Source: an uncultured Bacteroidia bacterium (lineage in GTDB: Bacteria > Bacteroidota > Bacteroidia > Bacteroidales > CAJPTX01). Taken from it: DNA of 64,000 bases. Location of the stretch: the NCBI GenBank assembly GCA_947252645.1, contig CAMXWF010000003.1, forward strand, positions 1 through 64,000, read 5' to 3'. Positions 9,501-18,113 of the stretch are shown here, piece after piece (position 1 is the stretch's first letter; each line of letters begins with the position of its first letter). The position numbers and the translations under genes were made by a program. The notes beneath the pieces are model-generated. The model did not search any database and was not told the origin of the DNA. It saw nothing but the letters and a program-made list of their open reading frames with translations.

Positions 9501-9925
9501 CGATACGCCTCCAGCCCGCAGCGGGCTATAATATTCCCGCTGACGCGCTTAGCCTTGACGAACCCCTGCCGATAGCTCGAGGGGAAGAATAGCACCGCGG
9601 AGGGCGGCAGCAACGCCTGAAGATCGCTGTAAAGGTAGGTAGCCTGCTCATGGTCGCTGGCCACCACCATCTGCACCTGCTCCGTGTGGACAGCGAGACT
9701 GGCAACCAGCAGGGGATAGGCCGACCCGTAGAGGCCCGAAAGTTGCAGCGAATCGCCCTGGGCCAAATGCGCCACCAGCGACTGCCCCGGCGCAGAGCCC
9801 AGCACGTCCCGCGAGACCTCGGAGAAAAAGGCAGCAACGCCCCCCGTCGCCCCAGGCAAGACACTCGTCCCCGGTGCCTGCTCCCCCGCGTTTTCTAGCG
9901 ACGTACCCTCACGCCCATCGGCCAT
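6509..9925 (-). CDS. mfd: Transcription-repair coupling factor Mfd
   Basis: A 1,138-residue ATP-dependent translocase that removes stalled RNA polymerase at lesions and recruits UvrA. In order: UvrB-like N-terminal region; RNA-polymerase-interaction segment with GDYVVHADHGVGIYEGL; RecG-like helicase motor with ADVGFGKTEIAIRAAF (Walker A, near residue 610), DEEQKFGV (motif II), TATPIPRTL (motif III) and QLRGRVGRTNRKAFCYLL (motif VI); then the C-terminal TRCF domain. The frame can start at a TTG at 9937, but the ATG at 9925 is preferred. First large gene of the minus-strand run; siaC lies 116 bases upstream. Length and motifs are typical. Confidence 0.97.
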   Translation of the reverse strand: MADGREGTSLENAGEQAPGTSVLPGATGGVAAFFSEVSRDVLGSAPGQSLVAHLAQGDSLQLSGLYGSAYPLLVASLAVHTEQVQMVVASDHEQATYLYSDLQALLPPSAVLFFPSSYRQGFVKAKRVSGNIIARCGLEAYRRASVAWGALRVVVSYPQALAEPVPSASALAKRVVTIAVGQECTQEFLIELLHDVGFTLVGLVQAPGQFAHRGAIVDVFSYASNQPYRVDFLGDQIDSIRLFAVDTQLSIEKVQQAMLIPDLQASAAEASAGSGEYLLDVLPGRVPVWARELKAGLRDYSEALLRHADEVPEPMLSLEQLAIGLSAHPLLEQGLEPLGQHGVEVAFSSAPQPPFKKNFERLAAHIQQEAAGGTHTYILTEQPSQCARMQAILRDLKLDVASYTVLTLPLTAGFQWPALRVNVYTDHQIFDRYHAARVLGLQPAQEAFRVQDLQLLQPGDYVVHADHGVGIYEGLVREERHGVPCEYVRLRYGEHDTLLVSVHNLNRLSKYRGAQGVQPTIHRLGSGAWGRLKQRAKSKVKDIARELIKLYATRLEAKGFAFSPDGYLQEALESSFIYEDTPDQLLATQAVKRDMERPIPMDRLICADVGFGKTEIAIRAAFKAVCDGKQVAVLVPTTVLALQHYKTFSERLKEMPCTVDFLSRLKTMAERRALEARLKSGDLDIVIGTHALLKESIEFKDLGLLIVDEEQKFGVAAKERLRTLKANVDTLTLTATPIPRTLQFSLMGARDMSIINTPPPNRYPIFTQVAPYDEELIARAVQYEVARKGQVFFVNSTIAPLPRLLAMLHRQLPLLRCAVAHGQMKPSEIERVMLDFIAGDYDVLLSTAIIESGLDIPNANTIIINDAQHFGLSDLHQLRGRVGRTNRKAFCYLLAPPLESLTEEAKRRIEAIEEFADLGSGFQISMQDLDIRGAGNLLGAEQSGFILDLGLDTYHRVLDDAVRELKQEEFADIFHEELAHEEFLPPDACQVETDQDVLLPMDFVNNATDRVQIYRQLDLLRDAEQLARFEAALEDRFGGLPEPVKALLRIPPLRWQAARMAVERLQLKNQHLTLDFMAPSEAPFYTSALFEGMMRQVAELGNRCKVVPLPDHLRLEVVRVRSIGEAQQLLELLAAPAQ

Positions 9926-10041
9926 ACACCCCGACAATCCTCAGGCCCACCACGTCCCTCGCCAGCAAGCAACCCCTCGCACCACCTGACTCCACGGGGT
10001 CTAACGAATCGATTGGCGCGCCACAACCAGTAGCTCCACCG

Positions 10042-10416
10042 CTACTTGTAGGCCTCGATGGTAAAGGGCACCTTGGTGACGTCGCGGTAGTCCTCCCCGG
10101 CCTCACGGTTATCGTCATCTCCCTCCTCGTAGAGCCACAGCACCTGCACCCTATGGTCGGCCGTCTGGATCTCGGAAAGCTGCTCTATAAGCTGTAAAAG
10201 TGCCTTGGAGGAGCTGGAGTTGAAGTAGCTCAACTGCACCGTCATCTCCGTGACCGGCCTGGCCACTCGGCCATAGTCTTCCAACCAAGAAAGCAAGGGG
10301 CTATAGAACTCCGGCGCATTCTCGGGGATAGAGCATCCCTTGAGCAGTAAACGACCATCGGCGCGGAACTCCACCTCCGGCGTCTTGGCTGTACCTGTCA
10401 TCAGCAAATCTTCCAT
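10042..10416 (-). CDS. siaC: SiaC-family regulatory phosphoprotein (DUF1987)
   Basis: A 124-residue protein matching the SiaC family throughout: PEVEFRADGRLLLKGCSIPE, EFYSPLLSWLEDY, QLSYFNSSSSKALLQLIEQL, VLWLYEEGDDDNREAGEDY and a C-terminal VPFTIE. In Pseudomonas, SiaC is controlled by the kinase SiaB and phosphatase SiaA and activates the diguanylate cyclase SiaD. The family usually has YFNTSSSK; here the Thr is Ser (residue 67), which could still be phosphorylated. No siaA, siaB or siaD lies nearby, so its partner is elsewhere or different. An SD-like GGAGG precedes the ATG by about 10 bases. Confidence 0.9.
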   Translation of the reverse strand: MEDLLMTGTAKTPEVEFRADGRLLLKGCSIPENAPEFYSPLLSWLEDYGRVARPVTEMTVQLSYFNSSSSKALLQLIEQLSEIQTADHRVQVLWLYEEGDDDNREAGEDYRDVTKVPFTIEAYK

Positions 10417-10531
10417 AGCTCGTCAACCTCCATAATTTCCTAGCAACCTCACGCCCAACGCGCCGTCTGCTCCCTGCACACCGCAACGCCACGGGCTGCA
10501 CCAGAACGCAGGCTACCGCTATCCTGCGCCA

Positions 10532-10539
10532 CAAAGGTA
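10532..10539 (-). promoter_or_regulatory. Candidate Bacteroidetes -7 box (TACCTTTG) for siaC
   Basis: The minus strand reads TACCTTTG, fitting the TAnnTTTG consensus, about 115 bases upstream of the siaC start. No clear TTTG/TTG -33 element was seen at the usual distance, so the call rests on the -7 box and position. Confidence 0.45.
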
Positions 10540-10818
10540 GCACTTCTTCCTGTAACCAGCACTGCCCGCGCCGCGACCAGACTAGGTCGCCATAGCCCGC
10601 AGGAAAACCGCACCAACACGGCCACTGCCAACCCGGGAGACCACCGCGGCAACGCTGACACCACGGCGCACGTAAAACCGTCGAGGGCACTGGGCGCAGC
10701 CAGGAAACAGCGGGGCGCTGGTTGAGGATTCAAATCCATCACGCGCAGGCGCCCTAGCCACCCCCACCGACACGCCGCACCCCGCCCAATTTGCCCCTGC
10801 CTCGCGACTAGGCGCGGC

Positions 10819-10834
10819 AGTCTACACGTAGACT
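10819..10834. repeat. Perfect 7-bp inverted repeat (possible operator)
   Basis: AGTCTAC-AC-GTAGACT is a perfect dyad with a 2-base centre. Its size suits a dimeric regulator site more than a terminator, and no T-run follows. No start codon is close, so a function is only a guess. Confidence 0.4.
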
Positions 10835-10940
10835 ATGTTAAATTCTGAAATTACACACGACATAAATGTGTTTTTGCTATGTTTTGGCATAAGAAAATTG
10901 AGATTTTTCGTGCGGCGTGAGGCTAATTCGATCCCCACCC

Positions 10941-10970
10941 TCGCCGCACCATCGCCGTACCATCGCCGCA
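10941..10970. repeat. 11-bp tandem repeat, about 2.7 copies
   Basis: The unit TCGCCGCACCA is followed by TCGCCGTACCA and the partial copy TCGCCGCA. It lies in the non-coding region upstream (on the plus strand) of the pckA terminator. No associated gene. Confidence 0.6.
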
Positions 10971-11136
10971 TATTTACGCTTTTTTAGCGGAGGTGGTGCG
11001 GAGTTGAGCCGTGGATGGCCCTAAGATGGCGTTTTTACAGATTTATTGATGCCCAACGATGCCGTTTTCTGTGCGGGGAAAGTCGGTATTTTACGGCAAA
11101 ATTCCCATTCCTCCCCTTTCTGGGGTCTTTTAGCAT

Positions 11137-11175
11137 AAAAAGGCTGCCGCCTTGGAAGAATCCAGGGCGGCAGCC
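11137..11175 (-). terminator. Rho-independent terminator of pckA
   Basis: The arms GGCTGCCGCCTTGG (11142-11155) and CCAGGGCGGCAGCC (11162-11175) form a GC-rich stem with one mismatched position and a 6-base loop. Read on the minus strand it is followed by TTTTT (11141-11137). It lies 25 bases after the pckA stop. Confidence 0.88.
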
Positions 11176-11199
11176 ACGCAGGAAAATGGGTGAGACCGA

Positions 11200-12819
<1,620 letters not shown>

Positions 12820-12863
12820 TCTATAGTTGTTTTTTCCGGTGAGGTAGACCTTCTACCCCACGG

Positions 12864-12895
12864 CAAAGGTAGGATTTTTAGATTGATTACATCAA
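12864..12895 (-). promoter_or_regulatory. Bacteroidetes-type promoter of pckA
   Basis: On the minus strand, TTG (12895-12893) is followed after 21 bases by TACCTTTG (12871-12864), fitting the TTG/TTTG...TAnnTTTG pattern. The predicted transcript start is about 38 bases upstream of the pckA ATG. One of the two best promoter matches in the window. The remaining gap to 13188 otherwise shows only the hairpin listed next. Confidence 0.72.
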
Positions 12896-13139
12896 CGGCG
12901 CCAGGGGGCTTTTCGGGTCGCCGGTGCCGCGAGGGCAGTCGTGGACGGTAGGGCCTGGCGATCACCATGGGCCGCCCAGCGCGTTCTGAGGTACTAAGGG
13001 CAGGGGTGGGTTGAATCTGTACTTCGTTGCGCGCCATAGCGTGACACACTGTGGAGGCGCACGATTCGGTGCGAAAAGGTCCTACAGGGAGCGCATGGTC
13101 AGAAAATAATTCCTACCTTCACTTAGGGAATTGACCTCG

Positions 13140-13161
13140 CGGCGCAAGGGTTTCTGCGCCG
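13140..13161 (+). other. Hairpin in the leader of the antiporter gene
   Basis: CGGCGCA and TGCGCCG form a 7-bp GC stem with an 8-base loop, 28 bases before the antiporter ATG. No T-run follows, so it is not a simple terminator. A weak -7-like TACCTTCA lies upstream at 13115-13122. It may be a 5'-UTR structure. Confidence 0.35.
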
Positions 13162-13188
13162 GGCTAGGTTTAAAAAATACTAAGTTGT

Positions 13189-14520
13189 ATGGATAGCATT
13201 TTTCTCAACCCGGTCATCGTATCGGTGGTGGTCATGTGCGCGCTCTGCTTGCTGCGGTTCAACGTGCTGTTGGCCATCATTGTGGCGGCCATCACCGCCG
13301 GCTTGCTGGCGGGTATCCCCTTCTACGCAGAGGAGGGGGATAGCATCATGGGGCTCCTCATAGATGGCATGGGGGGCAACTCGGCCACGGCGCTGAGCTA
13401 CATACTTCTGGGGGCATTTGCCTTCGCGCTGGCCCGCAGCGGGCTGGGCACGATTTTGGCACGCGGCATTGCGCGCAAGATGTCGGGCAAGAAGTACTTT
13501 CTCATCTTCGCCATCGCCTTCTTTGCGTGCTTTTCCCAGAACTTGGTGCCAGTGCACATTGCCTTCATTCCGATCTTGATACCCCCGCTCCTGGTGCTGT
13601 TCAACCGGCTCAAGATCGACCGCAGGGCCATGGCCTGCGCCCTCACCTTTGGCCTAAAGGCGCCCTACCTATCCATTCCCCTAGGATTCGGCCTGCTGTT
13701 CCACCAAATTCTGGTGGACAATATCTCGCAATACGGTATGCCGGTCACCGTGAGCGACACGTCGCGGGTGATGTGGATTGGGGGGCTGATCATGTTGATA
13801 GGCCTGGTGCTCACGGTGCTGCTGCTCTACAGTCGGCCGAGGGTCTACAAGGAGCTCCCCGTTCCAGGGCAAGAGGAGTCCACGGGTGGGGAGGTGCGCA
13901 TGACGCGCCAGGCATGGGGCGCAGTGGCGGGCTGCGTGGTTACGGCCGTGGTGTCGATCATCACCAAGTCGCTGCCCCTTTCGGCCTTGGCGGGCCTTTT
14001 CACCATGCTGCTCACCGGGTGCATTCGCTACAAGCAGATGGACGAGGTGCTCAATGGGGGGATCGAAATGATGGGCTTCATCGCCTTCGTGATGCTGGTG
14101 GCCTCGGGCTACGGCCACGTGCTCACCAGCAGCGGGGCGGTGGAAGAGCTGGTGGCGATGGCCAGCGGCTACATGGCGCACTCCAAGCTCATGGGCGCCA
14201 GCATCATGCTCTTGGTGGGTCTGCTCATCACCATGGGCATCGGCACCTCGTTTGGCACCATCCCCATCATTGCAGCCATCTATGTGCCGCTCTGCGCAAA
14301 CCTGGGCTTCTCGACCCCATCGACCATACTGCTCATAGGCATTGCGGCGGCCCTGGGCGATGCGGGTTCCCCAGCCTCCGACTCCACCCTAGGGCCTACC
14401 TCGGGGCTCAACGCCGATGGGCAGCACAACCATATCTGGGACACGTGTGTGCCCACTTTCATAGCCTACGACATCCCGCTTATAGTGGGCGGTGTCATCG
14501 CTGCCCTCGTGCTGGGCTAG
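13189..14520 (+). CDS. Na+/H+ antiporter family protein (NhaC/YuiF type)
   Basis: A 443-residue polytopic inner-membrane protein with roughly 11-12 hydrophobic segments. Seen: the N-terminal Na+/H+ antiporter segment (NPVIVSVVVMCALCLLRFNV and the following helices), LSYILLGAFAFALARSGLG, CFSQNLVPVHIAFIPILIPP, ALTFGLKAPYLSIPLGFG, and the C-terminal core GIGTSFGTIPIIAAIYVPLC followed by LGDAGSPASDSTLGPTSGLN, typical of ion-transporter-superfamily antiporters. The predicted function is export of Na+ (or a small organic ion) against H+. It starts at the first in-frame ATG, with no strong SD, common in Bacteroidetes. It is convergent with folC across a shared terminator. Confidence 0.88.
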   Translation: MDSIFLNPVIVSVVVMCALCLLRFNVLLAIIVAAITAGLLAGIPFYAEEGDSIMGLLIDGMGGNSATALSYILLGAFAFALARSGLGTILARGIARKMSGKKYFLIFAIAFFACFSQNLVPVHIAFIPILIPPLLVLFNRLKIDRRAMACALTFGLKAPYLSIPLGFGLLFHQILVDNISQYGMPVTVSDTSRVMWIGGLIMLIGLVLTVLLLYSRPRVYKELPVPGQEESTGGEVRMTRQAWGAVAGCVVTAVVSIITKSLPLSALAGLFTMLLTGCIRYKQMDEVLNGGIEMMGFIAFVMLVASGYGHVLTSSGAVEELVAMASGYMAHSKLMGASIMLLVGLLITMGIGTSFGTIPIIAAIYVPLCANLGFSTPSTILLIGIAAALGDAGSPASDSTLGPTSGLNADGQHNHIWDTCVPTFIAYDIPLIVGGVIAALVLG

Positions 14521-14540
14521 TGGCCCTGCGCCTCAATGCG

Positions 14541-14573
14541 GAGGGGCCCCGCGTAGAGTACGCGGGGCCCCTC
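14541..14573. terminator. Bidirectional terminator hairpin between antiporter and folC
   Basis: A perfect 15-bp inverted repeat, GAGGGGCCCCGCGTA (14541-14555) and TACGCGGGGCCCCTC (14559-14573), with a 3-base loop. It sits between two convergent genes. Both flanks lack long T-runs, so termination would rest on the very stable stem. Confidence 0.75.
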
Positions 14574-14597
14574 TCAGTGTCTGCTGGGCATGGCCCA

Positions 14598-15917
14598 CTA
14601 GTCACCTGCTGGGCAGCACCCGAAGAGGGGCAAGGCCTCACCCACGGTAAAGGTGCTTCCGCCGATGTAGATGGCATCCTCGGGCTCGGCCTCGGCTCTG
14701 GCTGCTTCTACGGCCTGGCTCACGGAGCTGAAGGTGTTGCCCTTAAGTCCGTAGTCTAGGGCTTTATCGCGTAGCGTGGTGGCGGGCAGCGCGCGTGGCA
14801 CGGCGGCCTGCGTGAAGTAGTAGATGGCCTCCTTGGGGAAGAGGGGCAAGATGCGGGTGAGATCCTTATCCTTGACGAGGCCGATGACGCAGCGGAGTTT
14901 TTTTGCGGGCAGGGCCAGCAGGGAGGGCATGACCTCCTTGATGCCCTCGGCGTTGTGGGCGGTGTCGCACATGACTAGGGGGCTATCGGCCAGCTTCTGC
15001 CACCGGCCGAAGAGCCTGGTAAGCTGCTGGGTATGGGCAATGCCCTCCAGGACGTTCTTTTGGGTGATATGGTAGCCTGCCTTCATGAGGACATCGACGG
15101 TGGCCAGCACTGTGACCACATTGTAGCGCTGGTAGTAGCCCAAGAGGTCGCAATCGATGCCTATCGTTTCTTCCTGCTGGTGGCGGGTGAGCAGGAAATG
15201 TTGGGTTCCGTTGTCATTCTGGTGCTGCGAGACGCAATTCCAGGCCTCCTCGGCGAAGGTGAAGGGGGCGTGATTTCTGCGGGCAGCATCGAGGAATACG
15301 CCCTTGGTGGCATAGACCACTTGGCCAAAGACCACCGGGGTGGAGGGCTTGACGATGCCGGCTTTCTCGGTGGCGATTTTTTCGAGGGTGTCGCCGAGGA
15401 ACTGGGTGTGCTCTAGGCCGATGTTCGTGATGACCGAGACCTCGGGGCGGATGATGTTGGTGGAGTCGAGCCGCCCGCCCATGCCGACCTCAATGACGGC
15501 CACGTCCACCTGCTGCTGCTGGAAATACCAGAAGGCCATGGCGGTGCTCATTTCGAAGAAGGAGGGCTGGATCTCCTCAAAGTAGTCCTGATGTGAGGCC
15601 ACGTATTCCTGCACCGCTTCCTTAGCAATAGGATGGCCATTGACCCTTATGCGCTCACGGAAGTCGCACAGGTGGGGGGAGGTATAGAGGCCCACCTTGT
15701 AGCCGGCACACTGCAAGATGGCGGCCAGCATATGCGCCACGCTACCCTTGCCGTTCGTACCGCCCACATGGATCGTGGGGTAGCTGGTGTGGGGGGAGCC
15801 ATCGTATAGGTCGAGGGCGTGTGAATTGTCCAAATTGTCCTTGTAGGCAGCTGCGCCCTCGCGCTGAAACATCGGCAGCGCCTGGAATATGTACTCTACT
15901 GTCTCCTGGTAGTCCAT
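14598..15917 (-). CDS. folC: Bifunctional folylpolyglutamate/dihydrofolate synthase
   Basis: A 439-residue Mur-ligase-family enzyme that adds glutamate to dihydropteroate and to folates. Seen: the P-loop HVGGTNGKGSVAHMLAAIL (about residues 50-68), YTSPHLCDFRERIRVNG, FFEMSTAMAFWYF, VDVAVIEVGMGGRLDSTN with the conserved Glu/Gly, TNIGLEHTQFLG, and the C-terminal domain with LVMCDTAHNAEGIKEVMPSL. The frame can begin at a GTG at 15929, but the ATG at 15917 has a GGAG SD about 7 bases upstream. Minus strand, downstream of argS with a 253-base gap in which nothing was recognised. Confidence 0.95.
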   Translation of the reverse strand: MDYQETVEYIFQALPMFQREGAAAYKDNLDNSHALDLYDGSPHTSYPTIHVGGTNGKGSVAHMLAAILQCAGYKVGLYTSPHLCDFRERIRVNGHPIAKEAVQEYVASHQDYFEEIQPSFFEMSTAMAFWYFQQQQVDVAVIEVGMGGRLDSTNIIRPEVSVITNIGLEHTQFLGDTLEKIATEKAGIVKPSTPVVFGQVVYATKGVFLDAARRNHAPFTFAEEAWNCVSQHQNDNGTQHFLLTRHQQEETIGIDCDLLGYYQRYNVVTVLATVDVLMKAGYHITQKNVLEGIAHTQQLTRLFGRWQKLADSPLVMCDTAHNAEGIKEVMPSLLALPAKKLRCVIGLVKDKDLTRILPLFPKEAIYYFTQAAVPRALPATTLRDKALDYGLKGNTFSSVSQAVEAARAEAEPEDAIYIGGSTFTVGEALPLFGCCPAGD

Positions 15918-16170
15918 CGTCTGCTCCACTAGATTGTCACGTTACGGTCCTTATGCTGTTTAATGTATGGATTGCGATCTATGCTTGATCTAGCTGCCCC
16001 CCGCGCCGCGGCCAAGGCGTTAGCGCGTAGTGAAGAGGAAATGCGTCTAGGGGCGCGGGAAGAGGGTAATTCGCTTGATAGCGCATCCGTCAGGTCAAAG
16101 GCCTGTGGGTACAGCTATGCTTAGTGCTGGGCGTGTAAAGAGGTTTAGAATAGGAGATGGCGCGCTAGCG

Positions 16171-17988
16171 CTACATGACTTGCGGGGCCTCGATGCCCAG
16201 GAGCTGAAGGCCGGCGGCGAGCTGGGCACGCACCAAATCGGTCAGGCGTACGCGCAGGGCGCGCAGGGCAGGGTTGGCCTCTCGGAGAATGGGCGTGTCT
16301 TGGTAGAACTGGTTGTAGCTTTTGGCCAGGTCATAGACCCAATTGGCCACTAGGGCTGGGCTTTCAGTACGTGCAGCCTCATCGAGCACGCTGGGGAACA
16401 AGAGCACCTGCCGCAGCAAGATGCGCTCCACGGGGCTATAGGCGGTAGCCTCCGCATCCAGGGTGTGGGGGGCAGAACTGGCCACTTGGGCCCGACGTAG
16501 GATGGAGCATGCCCTTGCGTGGGTATACTGGATGAAGGGGCCCGTGTTGCCATTGAAATCTATGGAATCCTGTGGATTAAAGGTGATGCTCTTCTTGGGG
16601 TCGACCTTGAGGATAAAGTACTTCAAGGCCCCTAGGCCGACGGCCCAATAGGTGTGGTCTTGTTCTTCGGTGGAGAGGTTAGAGAGCTTTCCGAGGCTAT
16701 CGGAGGTTTCCTTGGCCATGTCGTGTAGCTGTGCCATAAGGTCATCGGCATCGACCACGGTGCCCTCGCGCGATTTCATCTTCCCCTCGGGTAAGAAGAC
16801 CATCCCGTAGCTGAGGTGGTAGATGGCGTTCCACCAGGGCCTGCCGAGCTTCTGGAGGGCCAGTCGGAGGACTTGGAAGTGGTATTCCTGCTCGCTGCCT
16901 ACCACGTAGACCATGCGGTCGGGGCGATACTCTTGGTAGCGCGCGGTGGCCGTGCCCAAATCCTGGGTGATATAGACGGAGGTGCCATCGGCGCGCTGGA
17001 GCAACTTTTCATCGAGGCCGTCAGGGCGCAAGTCTACCCAAATGGAGCCATCGGGGCGCTGGTAGAAGACACCTTGCTGTAGGCCTTCCTGGACGATCTG
17101 CTTGCCTAGCAGGTAGGTCTGCGACTCGTAGTAGACCCTATCGAAGGAGATGCCCATGCGCTGGTATGTGTCGCGAAAGCCCTCGTAGACCCATTCATTC
17201 ATCTGCTTCCAGAGGGCAATGGTATGTGGATCGCCAGCTTCCCATTGGCGTAGCATGGCCTGGGCCTCCTTGAGGATGGAGGCATCATTCTTGGCCTGTT
17301 CCTCGAGCATCCCTTGGGCCACGAGGGCGGCCACCTCCTGCTTGTAGTGCTTATCGAAGGCCACGTAGTAGTCGCCCACCAAGTGGTCGCCCTTGAGTCC
17401 GGAGGATTGGGGCGTTTGCCCGTTGGCGTAGCGCTGCCAAGCCACCATGGATTTGCAGATGTGGATGCCCCTGTCGTTCACTAGGTTGAGCTTGACGACC
17501 TGGTCGCCCACGGCCTTATGGAGTTCAGCCACGGCATGGCCGAGCAGATTATTACGGATGTGGCCTAAGTGGAGGGGCTTGTTGGTGTTTGGGGAGGAGT
17601 ACTCAATGAGGATCTTCCGCCCGCTACTATTTGGGTCTAGTCGGCCATATTGGCCGGTACAAGGTAGGTCGTCTAGGGCCTGCGCCCAGAAGCCATCGGT
17701 CAGGGTAAGGTTGAGGAATCCTTTTTCTACGTTGTAGTCTTCTATCCAGCTGGTGGTGGCTTTGAGCTGCTCCCCCACCCTCTGGCCTAGGGCCTCGGGC
17801 TTGCAGCGCGCGGCCTTAAGCCAAGGGAAAAGTATCAGCGTCCATTCGCCCTGAAACTCGGCTCTAGTTGGCTGCAAGATCACCCCCTGGGCATCGGCGG
17901 CCTCGCCGATGAGGGCCCGCAAGGTTTCAGCTATTTTTTGCTCTAGGGCCCCAAGCACCCCCAAATGACGTTTTGCTCCCTCGGCCAT
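16171..17988 (-). CDS. argS: Arginyl-tRNA synthetase
   Basis: A 605-residue class Ia aminoacyl-tRNA synthetase charging tRNA-Arg. Seen: N-terminal tRNA-binding domain with TRAEFQGEWTLILFPWLK, the HIGH-type motif NTNKPLHLGHIRNNLLG near residue 140, a catalytic domain including VYITQDLGTATARYQEYRPD, the KMSKS-type motif EGKMKSREGTVVDADDLM near residue 402, and a C-terminal anticodon domain with LAKSYNQFYQDTPIL. A further in-frame ATG exists at 18024, but the ATG at 17988 has an AGGG SD and the more usual length. It follows secA by 125 bases on the same strand. Confidence 0.96.
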   Translation of the reverse strand: MAEGAKRHLGVLGALEQKIAETLRALIGEAADAQGVILQPTRAEFQGEWTLILFPWLKAARCKPEALGQRVGEQLKATTSWIEDYNVEKGFLNLTLTDGFWAQALDDLPCTGQYGRLDPNSSGRKILIEYSSPNTNKPLHLGHIRNNLLGHAVAELHKAVGDQVVKLNLVNDRGIHICKSMVAWQRYANGQTPQSSGLKGDHLVGDYYVAFDKHYKQEVAALVAQGMLEEQAKNDASILKEAQAMLRQWEAGDPHTIALWKQMNEWVYEGFRDTYQRMGISFDRVYYESQTYLLGKQIVQEGLQQGVFYQRPDGSIWVDLRPDGLDEKLLQRADGTSVYITQDLGTATARYQEYRPDRMVYVVGSEQEYHFQVLRLALQKLGRPWWNAIYHLSYGMVFLPEGKMKSREGTVVDADDLMAQLHDMAKETSDSLGKLSNLSTEEQDHTYWAVGLGALKYFILKVDPKKSITFNPQDSIDFNGNTGPFIQYTHARACSILRRAQVASSAPHTLDAEATAYSPVERILLRQVLLFPSVLDEAARTESPALVANWVYDLAKSYNQFYQDTPILREANPALRALRVRLTDLVRAQLAAGLQLLGIEAPQVM

Positions 17989-18113
17989 TGTATCCCTCGT
18001 TCGACTTACCGTGGCGCGCTGCATGGGCAGTAAGCTGAGAAAAGCCTATGGCTCAGCGTAGCGCAACCAGACTGTTAGCGTATCAATTACCAGCGCGAAG
18101 ATAGCAAAGGCTA

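Larger units (their letters stand above)
10540..11136. other. Non-coding region, AT-richer, with small repeats
   Basis: No gene is supported between the siaC promoter and the pckA terminator. Bases 10840-10920 are clearly more AT-rich than their surroundings. The strand composition flips here from C-dominant (10561-10620: 25 C, 15 G) to G-dominant (10981-11040: 23 G, 9 C). It holds a short palindrome and an 11-bp tandem repeat, listed separately. No DnaA-box cluster was seen. Confidence 0.6.

Noticed and set aside
10715..10745. T-loop-like ggattcaaatcc suggesting a tRNA
   Set aside because: The base before TTCAAAT is A, not G53, the T-stem mispairs, and no matching acceptor strand lies about 70 bases away.
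10800..11000. Possible replication origin at the first GC-skew flip
   Set aside because: No DnaA-box cluster or origin-linked genes were seen, and the skew flips back within 13 kb.
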